Assembly: GCA_002364325.1 (NCBI GenBank)
Contig: DEXV01000004.1
Location: 16,201-80,200, forward strand
Length of the DNA: 64,000 nt
Direction of reading: 5' to 3'
From: Gillisia sp. UBA3175
GTDB taxonomy: Bacteria > Bacteroidota > Bacteroidia > Flavobacteriales > Flavobacteriaceae
Shown in pieces: positions 29,041 to 39,119 of the stretch. The notes beneath the pieces are model-generated. The model worked only from the letters and a program-made list of their open reading frames with translations, did not search any database and was not told where the DNA came from. Within the stretch, counting starts at the first letter, position 1; the number at the start of each line of letters is the position of its first letter. The translations under genes were made by a program, and so were the position numbers.

Positions 29041-29967
29041 ATGAAAGTTACAATAGTTGGAGCTGGTGCCGTGGGTGCTAGTTGTGCAGAATATATCGCA
29101 ATTAAGAATTTTGCTTCAGAAATCGTTTTGGTAGATATCAAGGAAGGGGTTGCAGAAGGGAAAGCAATGGATCTTATGCAAACTGCTACATTAAATGGAT
29201 TCGATTCTAAAATTGTAGGTTCTACTAACGATTATACTAAAACTACGGGCAGTGATGTGGTTGTAATTACAAGTGGAATTCCTAGAAAACCGGGAATGAC
29301 AAGAGAAGAGTTAATCGGGATTAATGCAAACATTGTAAAAGAAGTTTCTAGCAATTTAATTAAACATTCTCCAGATACCATTGTTATAGTAGTGAGTAAT
29401 CCTATGGATACAATGACCTATCTAGTTCACAAAACTACAGGTTTGCCTAAAAACAGAATTATTGGAATGGGTGGAGCTTTAGATAGTGCTCGTTTCAAAT
29501 ACAGATTGAGTGAAGCATTAGAATGTCCTCCATCTGATGTTGATGGAATGGTAATAGGTGGACATAGCGATACCGGAATGGTGCCCTTAACAAGAATGGC
29601 TACCAGAAATAGTATTCCAGTTTCTGCATTTCTTTCTGAAGAAAGATTGGATCAAGTTTCTGAAGACACTAAAGTTGGTGGTGCTACCTTAACTAAATTA
29701 TTGGGAACCAGTGCATGGTATGCTCCAGGAGCGGCAGTTTCTGCAATGGTTCAAGCAATTGCTTGCGATCAGAAAAAAATGTTCCCATGTTCTGCTTTAT
29801 TAGAAGGCGAATATGGATTGAACGACCTATGTATTGGAGTTCCTGCAATTCTTGGGAAAGGCGGATTAGAGCAGATCGTAGAAATAGAACTGAATGATGC
29901 TGAAAAAGCAAAGATTAAAGAAAGTGCTGAAGGAGTTAAGAAAACCAACGACTTACTAACTTTTTAA
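29041..29967 (+). CDS. mdh: Malate dehydrogenase
   Basis: A 308-residue NAD-dependent malate dehydrogenase of the LDH-like type, oxidising malate to oxaloacetate in the TCA cycle. It has the Rossmann GAGAVGAS (7-14), the substrate loop GIPRKPGMTREEL and the catalytic His in IGGHSDTGMVPL. NAD rather than NADP preference is indicated by the Asp of LVDIKEG after the second strand. It is monocistronic and ends in a strong terminator. Confidence 0.96.
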   Translation: MKVTIVGAGAVGASCAEYIAIKNFASEIVLVDIKEGVAEGKAMDLMQTATLNGFDSKIVGSTNDYTKTTGSDVVVITSGIPRKPGMTREELIGINANIVKEVSSNLIKHSPDTIVIVVSNPMDTMTYLVHKTTGLPKNRIIGMGGALDSARFKYRLSEALECPPSDVDGMVIGGHSDTGMVPLTRMATRNSIPVSAFLSEERLDQVSEDTKVGGATLTKLLGTSAWYAPGAAVSAMVQAIACDQKKMFPCSALLEGEYGLNDLCIGVPAILGKGGLEQIVEIELNDAEKAKIKESAEGVKKTNDLLTF

Positions 29968-30009
29968 TCAAAATTAATATAGGGTTTCAAACATATCTGA
30001 AGCCATAAA

Positions 30010-30036
30010 AATGCCACATCTTATGTGGCATTTTTT
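30010..30036 (+). terminator. mdh terminator
   Basis: A perfect 10-bp hairpin AATGCCACAT (30010-30019) / ATGTGGCATT (30023-30032), with a 3-base loop and a T tail. Confidence 0.92.
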
Positions 30037-30071
30037 GTATATTAAAAGTTAAATTTTTCAAAAAAAAAATA

Positions 30072-30102
30072 TTGGGATTTGATTAATGAAGTCCTATATT
30101 TG
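30072..30102 (+). promoter_or_regulatory. secDF promoter (TTG-N20-TATATTTG)
   Basis: The -33 TTG (30072-30074) and exact -7 TATATTTG (30095-30102) are 20 bp apart, the consensus spacing for the Bacteroidota primary sigma factor. The start codon is 36 bp downstream. Confidence 0.7.
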
Positions 30103-30138
30103 TCCGTTTTAAAAAATGACATTAAATAATAAAGAATA

Positions 30139-33123
30139 ATGCAGAATAAAGGACTGATCAGGATTTTTGCGATTTTATTTGGTTTGGTATGTATATACCA
30201 ATTATCATTTACATTCATTGCCAATGGAGTAGAGAGTGATGCAGAGGCGTTTGCTGCTCAAAAAGTAGGTACTAACGTAGAAGACTATTCTGTAAAAAGA
30301 GATATTGAAGAAAACAGGTATTTAGACTCTATCGGAAATAACGAGATCTTTGCCGGGATCACTTATAATACTGCCAAGGATAAAGAACTTAATAAGGGGC
30401 TTGACCTTAAAGGTGGAATTAACGTAATTCTACAAATTTCTGTAAGAGATATATTAAAAGGTTTAGCTAATAATAGTAGCGATCCTGCATTTAATAAGGC
30501 ATTGGCTGAGGCTGACGCAGCTCAAAAAGACAGTCAGGAAAGTTATATAGACCTTTTCTTTGAGGCATTCGAAAAAAATGAAGGTGCTAAATTAGCATCT
30601 CCAGATATATTTGCTAATAAAACACTTAGTGACCAGATTAACTTTGAAATGACAAATTCGGAAGTTAAGCCAATCATAAGAGAAAAAGTTAACGAGTCTA
30701 TTACTTCAGCTTTTGAGGTATTGCGTAAGCGTATAGATAAATTTGGTGTAACACAACCAAACATTCAGCGTTTAGGGAATACTGGGAGAATCTTAGTAGA
30801 ACTTCCAGGGGCTAAGGATATTTCTCGTGTTAAGAAATTGCTTCAAAGTACTGCTCAATTAGAGTTTTGGTATGTTCATAAAAATACAGACTTCGGAAAT
30901 TTTCTAGTTAACGCGAACAATACGATTGCTCAATTAAATGCTAACAAAGAAAAGTCTTCTCAAAATGTTGATACTGTTTCAACTTCAGAAGAAGACCAAG
31001 AAATTGAAGATCTTTTAGCTAGTGCAGAAGACACTTCAGAAGTTGTACCAGCAAACAATCCATTATTAAGTATGATGGTTTCTCCAGGTTTCCAAGGAAG
31101 CCCAGTTTTGGCAACATTTGCTTCAAAGGATACTGCGCAAGTTAGAGAATATTTGAACATGCCTCAGGTGAGATCACTTTTACCTGGAGAGCTTCGTTTT
31201 GCTGAATTTGTTTGGGGAGTTTCTAAAGATAACCTTACAGAGCTTTATGCAATTAAAGGAGATCGCGAAATGACGCCTGCCCTTACGGGAGATGTTATCA
31301 CAGATGCTACACAAACATACGATCAAGTAGGAAGAGTTGCGGTTTCTATGCAAATGAATGGAAAAGGAGCTAAGATCTGGGAAGAAATGACTGGAAAAGC
31401 CTATGCAGAGAAAAGTAATATTGCAATTGTTCTTGATAATGTAGTTTATTCGGCACCAGGAGTTTCTACTGGACCAATAAGTGGAGGAAGAAGTGAGATT
31501 ACTGGTGATTTTGATATTACTGATGGGCAAGATTTAGCAAACGTGCTTAGAGCTGGTAAATTACCTGCTTCTGCAGATATTATACAGAGTGAAATTGTTG
31601 GACCATCTCTAGGACAAGAAGCAATTGATAGTGGGGTTAATTCATTCCTTATTGCATTAGCAATCGTGCTTTTGTGGATGATCTTTTACTATGGTAAGGC
31701 TGGATATTTTGCCGATGTTGCTTTGGTAGTGAACATTTTATTCATATTTGGAATACTTGCCGGACTTGGTGCGGTGCTTACATTACCTGGAATTGCGGGT
31801 ATTGTTTTAACCATAGGTATGTCTGTAGATGCTAACGTACTTATTTTTGAAAGGATAAAAGAGGAACTGGCAAAAGGGAAATCTCAACGTGATGCAATAA
31901 AAGACGGTTTCAACAATGCCTTGTCTTCAATTTTAGATGCTAACATTACAACAGGACTAACGGGTATTATCTTATTAGTTTTAGGTACTGGACCAATTAA
32001 AGGTTTCGCAACTACTTTATTAATAGGTATAGCAACTTCGTTATTCACGGCAATCTTTATTACTAGATTATTTATAGATGGATATGGTAAGAATGGTAAA
32101 GCATTAGCGTTTAGCACTTCTATCACTAAGAACTTATTCGCTAATATGAATGTAGATTTCTTAGGAAAGAGAAAGATCGCTTATGCTATTTCTGGTGTGC
32201 TTATTCTTATTAGTGTTGGGTCGTTACTTACTAACGGATTAAATCAAGGAGTAGATTTTGTTGGAGGTAGAACATATACGGTTCGTTTTGCAGATGATGT
32301 AAATGCAACAGAAGTTCAGAAGGATTTAGTAGCTGTTTTTGGAAGTGCAGAGGCAAAGACCTTTGGTGCAAACAATCAGTTGAAAATCACTACTAAATAT
32401 AAGGTAGAAGATGATGGGGAAGCAGTAGATACTGAGATCCAAAAGATGATGTTTGATGCTTTACAACCAAATTTACCTCCAGATATAACTTTTGATGACT
32501 TTACAATAGGTGCTTCAGAGCGTAATATTGGAATTATGCAGTCTATGAAGGTGGGGCCAACCATTGCAGATGATATTAAAAATGACTCATTTTGGGCAGT
32601 ATTAGGGTCGTTAATAGTGGTATTCCTTTATATACTTTTAAGATTTAGAAAATGGCAATATAGTTTGGGTGCTGTAATTGCAGTATTCCATGATGTACTT
32701 ATTGTATTAGGGATCTTCTCTCTGGCTTATAATATTATGCCTTTCAGCATGGAGATCGACCAAGCGTTCATTGCAGCAATCCTAACGGTAATTGGATACT
32801 CTCTGAATGATACCGTGGTTGTATTTGATAGGATTCGTGAATTTGTTAACGAGCATACTACATGGCCATTAGGAAAAGTAGTTAATAGCGCTTTGAACAG
32901 TACTTTAGGTAGAACCTTGAACACCTCATTAACAACTCTATTAGTATTGTTAGCAATATTTATATTTGGAGGAGAGAGTTTAAGAGGATTTATGTTCGCA
33001 ATGATCGTAGGTATTATTGTAGGAACTTATTCATCGCTATTCATTGCAACACCAATCATGTTTGATAGTGTGAAGAGAAAAGGGTCCTTAGAAGAAAAGA
33101 AAAAGGTGCTAGTTACGGAGTAA
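30139..33123 (+). CDS. secDF: Protein translocase subunit SecDF (SecD-SecF fusion)
   Basis: A 994-residue fused protein that uses the proton gradient to help pull proteins through SecYEG. The SecD half has the first transmembrane helix (about 8-28), KGLDLKGGINVILQI, the large periplasmic P1 domain including an acidic low-complexity stretch (about 275-300, rich in Ser/Glu/Asp), then six helices with TIGMSVDANVLIFERIKEE. The SecF half begins near 670 with GVDFVGGRTYTVRF and has VIGYSLNDTVVVFDRIRE. Single-gene SecDF is normal in Bacteroidota. The conserved Asp and Arg of the D4/F4 helices are present. Confidence 0.96.
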   Translation: MQNKGLIRIFAILFGLVCIYQLSFTFIANGVESDAEAFAAQKVGTNVEDYSVKRDIEENRYLDSIGNNEIFAGITYNTAKDKELNKGLDLKGGINVILQISVRDILKGLANNSSDPAFNKALAEADAAQKDSQESYIDLFFEAFEKNEGAKLASPDIFANKTLSDQINFEMTNSEVKPIIREKVNESITSAFEVLRKRIDKFGVTQPNIQRLGNTGRILVELPGAKDISRVKKLLQSTAQLEFWYVHKNTDFGNFLVNANNTIAQLNANKEKSSQNVDTVSTSEEDQEIEDLLASAEDTSEVVPANNPLLSMMVSPGFQGSPVLATFASKDTAQVREYLNMPQVRSLLPGELRFAEFVWGVSKDNLTELYAIKGDREMTPALTGDVITDATQTYDQVGRVAVSMQMNGKGAKIWEEMTGKAYAEKSNIAIVLDNVVYSAPGVSTGPISGGRSEITGDFDITDGQDLANVLRAGKLPASADIIQSEIVGPSLGQEAIDSGVNSFLIALAIVLLWMIFYYGKAGYFADVALVVNILFIFGILAGLGAVLTLPGIAGIVLTIGMSVDANVLIFERIKEELAKGKSQRDAIKDGFNNALSSILDANITTGLTGIILLVLGTGPIKGFATTLLIGIATSLFTAIFITRLFIDGYGKNGKALAFSTSITKNLFANMNVDFLGKRKIAYAISGVLILISVGSLLTNGLNQGVDFVGGRTYTVRFADDVNATEVQKDLVAVFGSAEAKTFGANNQLKITTKYKVEDDGEAVDTEIQKMMFDALQPNLPPDITFDDFTIGASERNIGIMQSMKVGPTIADDIKNDSFWAVLGSLIVVFLYILLRFRKWQYSLGAVIAVFHDVLIVLGIFSLAYNIMPFSMEIDQAFIAAILTVIGYSLNDTVVVFDRIREFVNEHTTWPLGKVVNSALNSTLGRTLNTSLTTLLVLLAIFIFGGESLRGFMFAMIVGIIVGTYSSLFIATPIMFDSVKRKGSLEEKKKVLVTE

Positions 33124-33145
33124 TTCACCATTATCTTAATACATT

Positions 33146-33181
33146 AAAAAAGCCTGATCATAATTTGATCAGGCTTTTTTA
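33146..33181 (+). terminator. secDF terminator
   Basis: A perfect 15-bp stem from AAAAAAGCCTGATCA (33146-33160) to TGATCAGGCTTTTTT (33166-33180), with a 5-base loop. It is bidirectional in form and also lies beyond the end of the leftward DUF192 gene. Confidence 0.95.
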
Positions 33182-33212
33182 TTGTTTCAATTTTAGTAGA
33201 AATTAATAGTAT

Positions 33213-33698
33213 CTAGTCCTTCTTGAAATCTATTTTATCACCAACTTCAATATTCCATTCCTTGACTTTCCCTGCATTCAGTTCTAAAATAAATTGTGCA
33301 GGAACTTTTGAAGGTAGGGAAGTTTCATCTAAAGGTTTTGCATTTTCCTGAAAGCTAACTGCAGCGCTATCCTTGTTGTAAAATATAATATCTAAGGGTA
33401 TGTAGGTATTTTTCATATAAAAGCTTCTCATAGCTTCAGAAGGATATATAAACAGCAAGCCTTCGTTTTCCCCTAGAGATTTTCTATACATAAGCCCAGT
33501 TTGACGCTCGTAATCACTTTCAGCAAATTCTATTGCTATTTTTCGCAAAGTTTCTCCAGACTTTAATAGATATAATTCTCCTTCTTTTTGAAAGGAGATC
33601 TCAGGAGTATCTATAGAAGAATTTTTAGAATCATTAGCACAGGATAAAAGGATCCCTGCTGATAAACCAAGAACTATATATCTCTTTATTATTTTCAT
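33213..33698 (-). CDS. DUF192-domain lipoprotein
   Basis: A 161-residue lipoprotein with lipobox LLSC (Cys20) after MKIIKRYIVLG. The mature part is a DUF192 domain (about 50-160): FAESDYERQTGLMYRKSLGENEG, MRSFYMKNTYIPLDIIFYN and PAQFILELNAGKVKEW are all recognisable. The function of the family is unknown; some members are linked to light- or metal-related processes, but nothing here supports a choice. It overlaps lgt by 4 bases (ATGA), so it is translationally coupled to the enzyme that lipidates proteins like itself. Confidence 0.88.
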   Translation of the reverse strand: MKIIKRYIVLGLSAGILLSCANDSKNSSIDTPEISFQKEGELYLLKSGETLRKIAIEFAESDYERQTGLMYRKSLGENEGLLFIYPSEAMRSFYMKNTYIPLDIIFYNKDSAAVSFQENAKPLDETSLPSKVPAQFILELNAGKVKEWNIEVGDKIDFKKD

Positions 33699-34516
33699 GC
33701 AACTGCTTTAGTACCAGGTCTAAACATAAAATATAAACCAGCAATGATAAAAGGAATACTAAGCCACTGTCCAGTATTAATTAACCAAACTGCGCGTTCT
33801 TCTACTTGTGGTTCTTTAAGGAACTCTACGAAAAATCTTACTGTCCACAATAGCACCAAAAATAATCCAAAAATGTATCCAATTTTTTGTTTTTTATCCG
33901 TTTTCCAATAGATAAACCATAAAAGGATAAAAATTAAGAGATAACAAAAAGATTCATATAGCTGCGCTGGATGTCTTGGGAAAGTTTCGCCGAGATTTTC
34001 AAAGATCACTCCGTAAACGCTGTTGGTTGGTTTCCCAATTATTTCAGAATTCATGAAATTTCCAATTCTAATAAAAATTGCTCCACTGGCTACCGGAATA
34101 ACCACTCTATCCAGAATCCATAAAATAGGTTTGTCTAGAACATTCTTTCTATAAAGATACATGGCAACTATAATTCCTATTGCAGCGCCATGACTTGCTA
34201 AACCTCTAAATCCGGTAAATTCGAATTCTGGTTCAAAACGAACCGGTAAAAAGATCTCTAATAAATGATGCTGAAAATATTCCCAGTCATAAAAAAGGAC
34301 ATGACCTAGCCTTGCGCCAATAAGAGTAGCTAAGACTGTATATATAAATAGCGGATCCAGTTTCTCTATTGGCACCCCTTCTTTAGTATAGATGCTTTTC
34401 ATAATATACCATCCCAATCCAAATGCGATAAGGAACATTAAACTATAATAGTGTAGTGTGAAAAAACCTAGATCTAATCCTTCAGAAGGACTCCAGACAA
34501 TTGCATTAAAAAGCAT
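33695..34516 (-). CDS. lgt: Prolipoprotein diacylglyceryl transferase
   Basis: A 273-residue, seven-helix inner membrane enzyme that attaches diacylglycerol from phosphatidylglycerol to the lipobox cysteine of prolipoproteins. Signatures are GLASHGAAIGI with the essential His, IRIGNFMNSEIIGKPT (the Lgt signature, with the invariant Arg-x-Gly-Asn-Phe-x-Asn-x-Glu) and FPRHPAQLYE with the second key His. All catalytic positions are intact. It is followed by the DUF192 lipoprotein gene with a 4-base overlap. A -7-like TATCTTTA lies upstream on the minus strand (34548-34541). Confidence 0.95.
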   Translation of the reverse strand: MLFNAIVWSPSEGLDLGFFTLHYYSLMFLIAFGLGWYIMKSIYTKEGVPIEKLDPLFIYTVLATLIGARLGHVLFYDWEYFQHHLLEIFLPVRFEPEFEFTGFRGLASHGAAIGIIVAMYLYRKNVLDKPILWILDRVVIPVASGAIFIRIGNFMNSEIIGKPTNSVYGVIFENLGETFPRHPAQLYESFCYLLIFILLWFIYWKTDKKQKIGYIFGLFLVLLWTVRFFVEFLKEPQVEERAVWLINTGQWLSIPFIIAGLYFMFRPGTKAVA

Positions 34517-34596
34517 GTGTAGTTTTTTAAAATTGAAGGGTAAAGATACGTATTTGCATGGTTTGGCAATAGTTCTTTAAAATAAATAAGGATGTG

Positions 34597-34821
34597 CTAA
34601 GGAACTGGATTATATCCCGACCCTCCCCAAGGATTACAGCTTATAATTCTTTTTACACTAAGCCAACCACCTTTAAAGATTCCGTGTTTTTGAAGTGCTA
34701 CTAAGGTGTATTGAGAGCAAGTTGGAGAGTACCTGCATGTTGCAGGTGTTAGAGGAGAGATAACTTTTTGGTAAAATCTCACCAATAAGATAAATGGATA
34801 TGCTAACATTTTCTTTAGCAT
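34597..34821 (-). CDS. yidD: Membrane protein insertion efficiency factor YidD
   Basis: A 74-residue YidD protein that assists YidC/Sec-dependent membrane protein insertion. It starts with an amphipathic helix region ([19 protein letters not shown]) and has the diagnostic cysteine motif [11 protein letters not shown] and the ending [23 protein letters not shown]-like. The stop follows the P-V-P end without a long tail. It lies 9 bp after cysS on the same strand and is likely cotranscribed with it. Confidence 0.94.
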   Translation of the reverse strand: MLKKMLAYPFILLVRFYQKVISPLTPATCRYSPTCSQYTLVALQKHGIFKGGWLSVKRIISCNPWGGSGYNPVP

Positions 34822-34830
34822 TATGATATA

Positions 34831-36321
34831 TTAATCTTCAATAGAAAATACGGTTCCTTCTTTGCCATCTTTTAGTTGGATACCTAAGGCTAATAATTGA
34901 TCTCTTATCTGGTCACTGGTTGCAAAATCCTTATTGTTTCTGGCATTGGCTCTTAGTTGTATAAGCAATTCTACTGTACCTGATAATTTTTCTGAATTAT
35001 TCTGATTTGTGATCGCTGTATCTAAAAGTCCTAGTACATCAAAAATAAAGTCCTGCAGTGTAGTGATCAGTAATTGCTTATCCTCTTTAGAAATTTGATC
35101 ATTTCCTTCTTTTACGGCAACTATAAACTTTACTGCTTCAAATAAAGTTGCGATTAAAATAGGACTATTAAAGTCGTCATTCATAGCGTCGTAACAACGC
35201 TGTCTCCATTCTTTAACAGAAAAATTAGTTGTAGTAGAACTCACAGGTAGTTGAGCACTGTTTCTAAAGGCATCCATCAATCTATTGAATCCTTTTTCAC
35301 TTGCCAATAATGCCGTATTAGAAAAATCTAGAATACTTCGGTAATTGGCTTGTAACATAAAAAATCTAGCCACGGAGGGGCTAAACCCTTTACTTAAATT
35401 ATCGTTTTCTCCTGTAAAAATTTCATTTGGCAAAATATTGTTCCCAGTACTTTTAGCCATTTTTTGCCCGTTAAGGGTGAGCATATTTGCATGCATCCAG
35501 TAATTCACAGGATTTTTCCCTGTAGAGGCTTCACCTTGTGCAATTTCACATTCATGATGAGGGAACTTAAGATCCATTCCTCCACCGTGAATATCGAAAT
35601 GTTCTCCAAGGTATTTGGTGCTCATCACAGTACATTCCAAATGCCAACCTGGAAAACCATCACTCCAAGGAGATGGCCATCTCATGATATGTTCTGGCTC
35701 CGCTTTTTTCCAAAGCGCAAAATCCTGCGGATTTTTCTTATCGCTCTGGGCTGCGAGTTCACGGGTATTCGCTATCATATCTTCAATAGTGCGCCCGCTT
35801 AACTTCCCGTAATCATGATCTTTATTGAATTTAAACACATCAAAATAAACAGATCCGTTTACCTCATAGGCATATTCGTTTTCAAGAATGGTTTTAATAG
35901 TTTCAATTTGTTCTACTATATGTCCTGTTGCAGTTGGCTCTATACTTGGCGGTAGATTATTGAATTTTTGAAGTGTATTATGGAAGTCCACAGTATATCT
36001 CTGCACTACTTCCATAGGTTCTATTTGCTCTAATCGGGCTTTTTTGGCTATCCTATCTTCGCCGCTATCTGCATCGTTTTCTAAATGTCCGGCATCGGTG
36101 ATATTTCGCACGTATCGAACCTTATAACCAAGGTGTTTAAGGTATCTAAAAACAAGATCGAAAGAAATAAATGTACGGCAATTACCTAAATGAACATTAC
36201 TGTATACTGTTGGTCCACAAACGTACATGCCAATGTGGCCTTCGTTAATTGGTTGAAAAAGTTCTTTTTCCCCGGAAATGGAATTATAAAGTTTTAAGCT
36301 TTGTTCTTTGTAAAGCGCCAT
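34831..36321 (-). CDS. cysS: Cysteinyl-tRNA synthetase
   Basis: A class I synthetase of 496 residues that charges tRNA-Cys. [20 protein letters not shown] holds the first zinc ligand Cys35 and the HIGH-type box HLGN (44-47). The remaining zinc ligands lie in WHLECTVMS and the [10 protein letters not shown] segment. The KMSKS loop is KMAKSTGN. The C-terminal DALR domain (about 370-496) is helical. It is in a leftward run folE-cysS-yidD, the gaps being 37 and 9 bp. Confidence 0.97.
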   Translation of the reverse strand: MALYKEQSLKLYNSISGEKELFQPINEGHIGMYVCGPTVYSNVHLGNCRTFISFDLVFRYLKHLGYKVRYVRNITDAGHLENDADSGEDRIAKKARLEQIEPMEVVQRYTVDFHNTLQKFNNLPPSIEPTATGHIVEQIETIKTILENEYAYEVNGSVYFDVFKFNKDHDYGKLSGRTIEDMIANTRELAAQSDKKNPQDFALWKKAEPEHIMRWPSPWSDGFPGWHLECTVMSTKYLGEHFDIHGGGMDLKFPHHECEIAQGEASTGKNPVNYWMHANMLTLNGQKMAKSTGNNILPNEIFTGENDNLSKGFSPSVARFFMLQANYRSILDFSNTALLASEKGFNRLMDAFRNSAQLPVSSTTTNFSVKEWRQRCYDAMNDDFNSPILIATLFEAVKFIVAVKEGNDQISKEDKQLLITTLQDFIFDVLGLLDTAITNQNNSEKLSGTVELLIQLRANARNNKDFATSDQIRDQLLALGIQLKDGKEGTVFSIED

Positions 36322-36358
36322 ATGCTATCTCTTACTATGTTTTATTTAATCGAAGATA

Positions 36359-37036
36359 TTAGAAAGAAGTATCTAATTTAATATAATCTAAGAATTCTCG
36401 TCTAACTGAAGCTTCCTTAAACGCACCTCCAAATTCACTTGTTACTGTGCTGCTTTCTATATCGCGAATCCCTCTACTGTTCACACATAAATGTTTAGCA
36501 TCTATAACACAGGCAACATCTGGCGTACCTAAGGCATTTTGTAATTCCTGTACTATCTGCATGGTCATGCGTTCCTGAACTTGAGGTCTTTTTGCAAAAT
36601 AGTCTACAATTCGGTTCATTTTAGATAAACCGATAACTTTACCTTTGGAAATGTATGCTACATGAGCTCTTCCAACGATAGGAAGTAAATGATGCTCACA
36701 AGTAGAGTAAATGGTGATATTTTTCTCTACCAACATTTCACCATACTTATATTTATTTTCGAAAGTAGAAGCTTTAGGTTTGCGTTTTGGGTCTAATCCC
36801 GAAAAGATCTCGTTTACAAACATTTTAGCAACCCTTTGTGGGGTTCCTTTAATGCTGTCATCTGTAAGATCCATACCCAAAGTTTCTAAAATGCGTGTCA
36901 CATCTTTATTAATTGAAGCAATCTTTTCTTCATTGCTTAAATCGAAAGCATCTTCCCGTAAAGGATTATTTGCACTTGTAGAAACGTGAGCATCGCCCAT
37001 TTCGTCTATTCTATTTTCCATATGTTCTATCTTCAT
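36359..37036 (-). CDS. folE: GTP cyclohydrolase I
   Basis: A 225-residue enzyme that converts GTP to 7,8-dihydroneopterin triphosphate, the first step in tetrahydrofolate synthesis and also of the queuosine precursor pathway that includes QueE. The zinc-binding and catalytic motif CEHHLLP (Cys113, His115, His116) and HLCVNSRGI with a further zinc Cys are present, as are GTPQRVAKMF and VIGLSKMNRIVDYFA. The first 40 residues are a variable polar extension; a second ATG (residue 6) is a possible start. An exact -7 element precedes it. Confidence 0.95.
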   Translation of the reverse strand: MKIEHMENRIDEMGDAHVSTSANNPLREDAFDLSNEEKIASINKDVTRILETLGMDLTDDSIKGTPQRVAKMFVNEIFSGLDPKRKPKASTFENKYKYGEMLVEKNITIYSTCEHHLLPIVGRAHVAYISKGKVIGLSKMNRIVDYFAKRPQVQERMTMQIVQELQNALGTPDVACVIDAKHLCVNSRGIRDIESSTVTSEFGGAFKEASVRREFLDYIKLDTSF

Positions 37037-37079
37037 AGCACTTTATTCTATACTAGTCGTAATCTTTTTAATCAGCTTG

Positions 37080-37108
37080 CAAAGATACATATTTTATGAC
37101 TCTTTCAA
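37080..37108 (-). promoter_or_regulatory. folE promoter (minus strand TTG-N18-TATCTTTG)
   Basis: Read on the minus strand, TATCTTTG (37087-37080) is an exact -7 element, 43 bp before the folE ATG. TTG (37108-37106) lies 18 bp upstream of it, slightly shorter than the usual 19-21 bp. Confidence 0.55.
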
Positions 37109-37182
37109 GCAATGTTTAGGAAAAGCAGCTTCTGTTATTCGCTGTAAAATGTGTAATTTGCAAGCTATTGAGGAAAGGTGAT

Positions 37183-39039
37183 ATGAAGTTTTTAAATCAT
37201 TTCGTTTTATTTGCTTCCATATTCGTGATGGGAAGTGGGGTTTTGGTTGCCCAGGGAGATCGTTGTTCCTCTATTCAACCATTTTGTGCAGGGACATCAT
37301 CTTATATTTTCCCTAATTCTAACAGTGCTAGCGGTGACATTGCTAGTGCAGAAATAGGACCGAATTACAGATGTTTGGAACGGCAACCTTATCCTGCATG
37401 GTTTTATTTGCAGGTGGAAGAATCTGGGAGACTGGATTTTCTTATTAAACAAACCCAGAATGCCGATGGAAGTGGAGAATCTTTGGATGTAGATTTTATT
37501 GCTTGGGGTCCATTTGGTGAAAGCGATGATTTGTGTAGTAATTCTTCACTTTCAATTTCCAGAGTTGTAGGTTGTAGTTATTCTCCTTCTACAATAGAGA
37601 ATTTAGTGATCGATAATGCAATAGCGGGTCAGGTATATGTAGTTTTAATTACAAATTATTCTGAAATGCCGGGTTATATAAGTTTAGATCAAACAAATTT
37701 AGGCCAAACCGGTTCTGGAACTACAGACTGTTCGATTGTGAATATTCTAGGAGATGATATTGCTATTTGCGATTCTTCATCCATTGTGCTAAAGGCTTCA
37801 AATGTTATTGCCACCAGATATAAATATTATGTTTTTAATGAAACCACAAATTCATTTGATCTGCTTTCCAATCAAGCCAGCCCAGAATATACCGTTACAA
37901 CTTCAGGATTATATAAAGTAATAGCTGTAAATGAAACAACAGGTTTGGAGTTGGACGATGAAATATTGATACAATATTTTGATGTTCCAGTAGCTACAAA
38001 ACCGAATGATCTACTAGGCTGCAGCAATGAAAACACAGCTATTTTTGATCTATCTGAAGTTAATAATGAATTAATGCAGACTACTTCATCTACTAGCACT
38101 AATTTCACCTCAAATTTTTATACTTCTCAGCAAAACTTGGATAGTGCTATGCCAATTGGAAATCCGTTAGTTTTTGAAGGAACAAATGGGCAGAAAGTTA
38201 TAGCAACTATAACAGATAATCGTACCGGATGTGTTTCTAACCAAGTAGATTTTAAACTGAATATATCTCCAGTCCCAATTATTAATATCTCAGAGATTAC
38301 AGCTTTTTGTGTTGATTTAAATGGAGAGCTTTTGGATCCTGAAAGCATTGGGACAGATCTCGGCCCAGATTATACCTATGATTGGAATATTCAAAATGAT
38401 CCTGATAGCGATGGTATTCAAAATGCTATTTTAACCTTTAATGAAGTTCCGGAAATAACTGAAGTAAGTCTAATTATTACAAACAAAGAAACTGGATGTT
38501 CCAATACATTTAATACAAGTATCCGCTATTTTTCTGCACCTAAGAATGTCGAAATAAATATTTCTGGTAACGATTTTGAAGATGGATATGTGGTTACAGC
38601 TATGGCCACTGGCTTTGTAGATGCGATTCCAACATTTGAATATCAATTGGATAATGGACCTTGGCAACAGGAGCCTGTTTTTAAAGATGTTGCTCCGGGT
38701 TTGCATAGTGTAACGGCTAGAGAGATTAACGGTTGTGGTATGGCAACTTCAGAAAGTTTTAGTTTAATTGGTTATTCTAGATTTTTCACACCAAATTCAG
38801 ATGGATATAATGATTCATGGAATGTGATAAATGAAACGAGTATTACAGTTTCACTAATTTTGATCTATGACAGATATGGAAAACTAATTAAACAATTAAA
38901 TCCTCAAGGTCAAGGGTGGGATGGGACATATATTGGTAAAAATATGCCGGCAGATGATTATTGGTTTGTTGTAAATATTAAAGATCCCAATTCCGGTAAA
39001 GTTTCCGAATATAAAGGTCATTTCACTCTAAAACGATAG
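37183..39039 (+). CDS. T9SS type B sorting-domain surface protein
   Basis: A protein of about 618 residues exported by Sec and then by the type IX system. A signal peptide (FLNHFVLFASIFVMG) ends near VAQG. The first domain (about 25-180) with paired cysteines resembles the CUB-like or PKD-associated N-terminal module of gliding-motility-type proteins. Bacterial Ig-like stretches fill the middle. The C terminus reads FFTPNSDGYNDSWNV, LIYDRYGKLIKQL and YWFVVNIKDP, the type B sorting domain. I start at the ATG at 37183, behind an AGGAAAGG segment, rather than the TTG at 37168. The ligand is unknown. Confidence 0.87.
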   Translation: MKFLNHFVLFASIFVMGSGVLVAQGDRCSSIQPFCAGTSSYIFPNSNSASGDIASAEIGPNYRCLERQPYPAWFYLQVEESGRLDFLIKQTQNADGSGESLDVDFIAWGPFGESDDLCSNSSLSISRVVGCSYSPSTIENLVIDNAIAGQVYVVLITNYSEMPGYISLDQTNLGQTGSGTTDCSIVNILGDDIAICDSSSIVLKASNVIATRYKYYVFNETTNSFDLLSNQASPEYTVTTSGLYKVIAVNETTGLELDDEILIQYFDVPVATKPNDLLGCSNENTAIFDLSEVNNELMQTTSSTSTNFTSNFYTSQQNLDSAMPIGNPLVFEGTNGQKVIATITDNRTGCVSNQVDFKLNISPVPIINISEITAFCVDLNGELLDPESIGTDLGPDYTYDWNIQNDPDSDGIQNAILTFNEVPEITEVSLIITNKETGCSNTFNTSIRYFSAPKNVEINISGNDFEDGYVVTAMATGFVDAIPTFEYQLDNGPWQQEPVFKDVAPGLHSVTAREINGCGMATSESFSLIGYSRFFTPNSDGYNDSWNVINETSITVSLILIYDRYGKLIKQLNPQGQGWDGTYIGKNMPADDYWFVVNIKDPNSGKVSEYKGHFTLKR

Positions 39040-39060
39040 TAATTTTAGACCATTTAAAAA

Positions 39061-39100
39061 AAAGAAATCCGAAACCTTTAAAGATTCCGGATTTCTTTTT
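39061..39100. terminator. Bidirectional terminator between T9SS protein and FadL-like genes
   Basis: An 11-bp stem AAAGAAATCCG (39061-39071) / CGGATTTCTTT (39088-39098). T-rich tails follow on both strands, between two convergent genes. Confidence 0.85.
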
Positions 39101-39119
39101 ACTTATTATTAAATACTTT

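Noticed and set aside
31180-31530. Antisense open frame of 116 codons inside secDF
   Set aside because: It lies wholly within a well-conserved gene, has atypical composition and no start signal.
30139-33123. SecD and SecF as a single 994-residue protein, apparently a gene fusion
   Set aside because: Fused SecDF is normal in Bacteroidota, and both halves are complete, so it is not a novelty.
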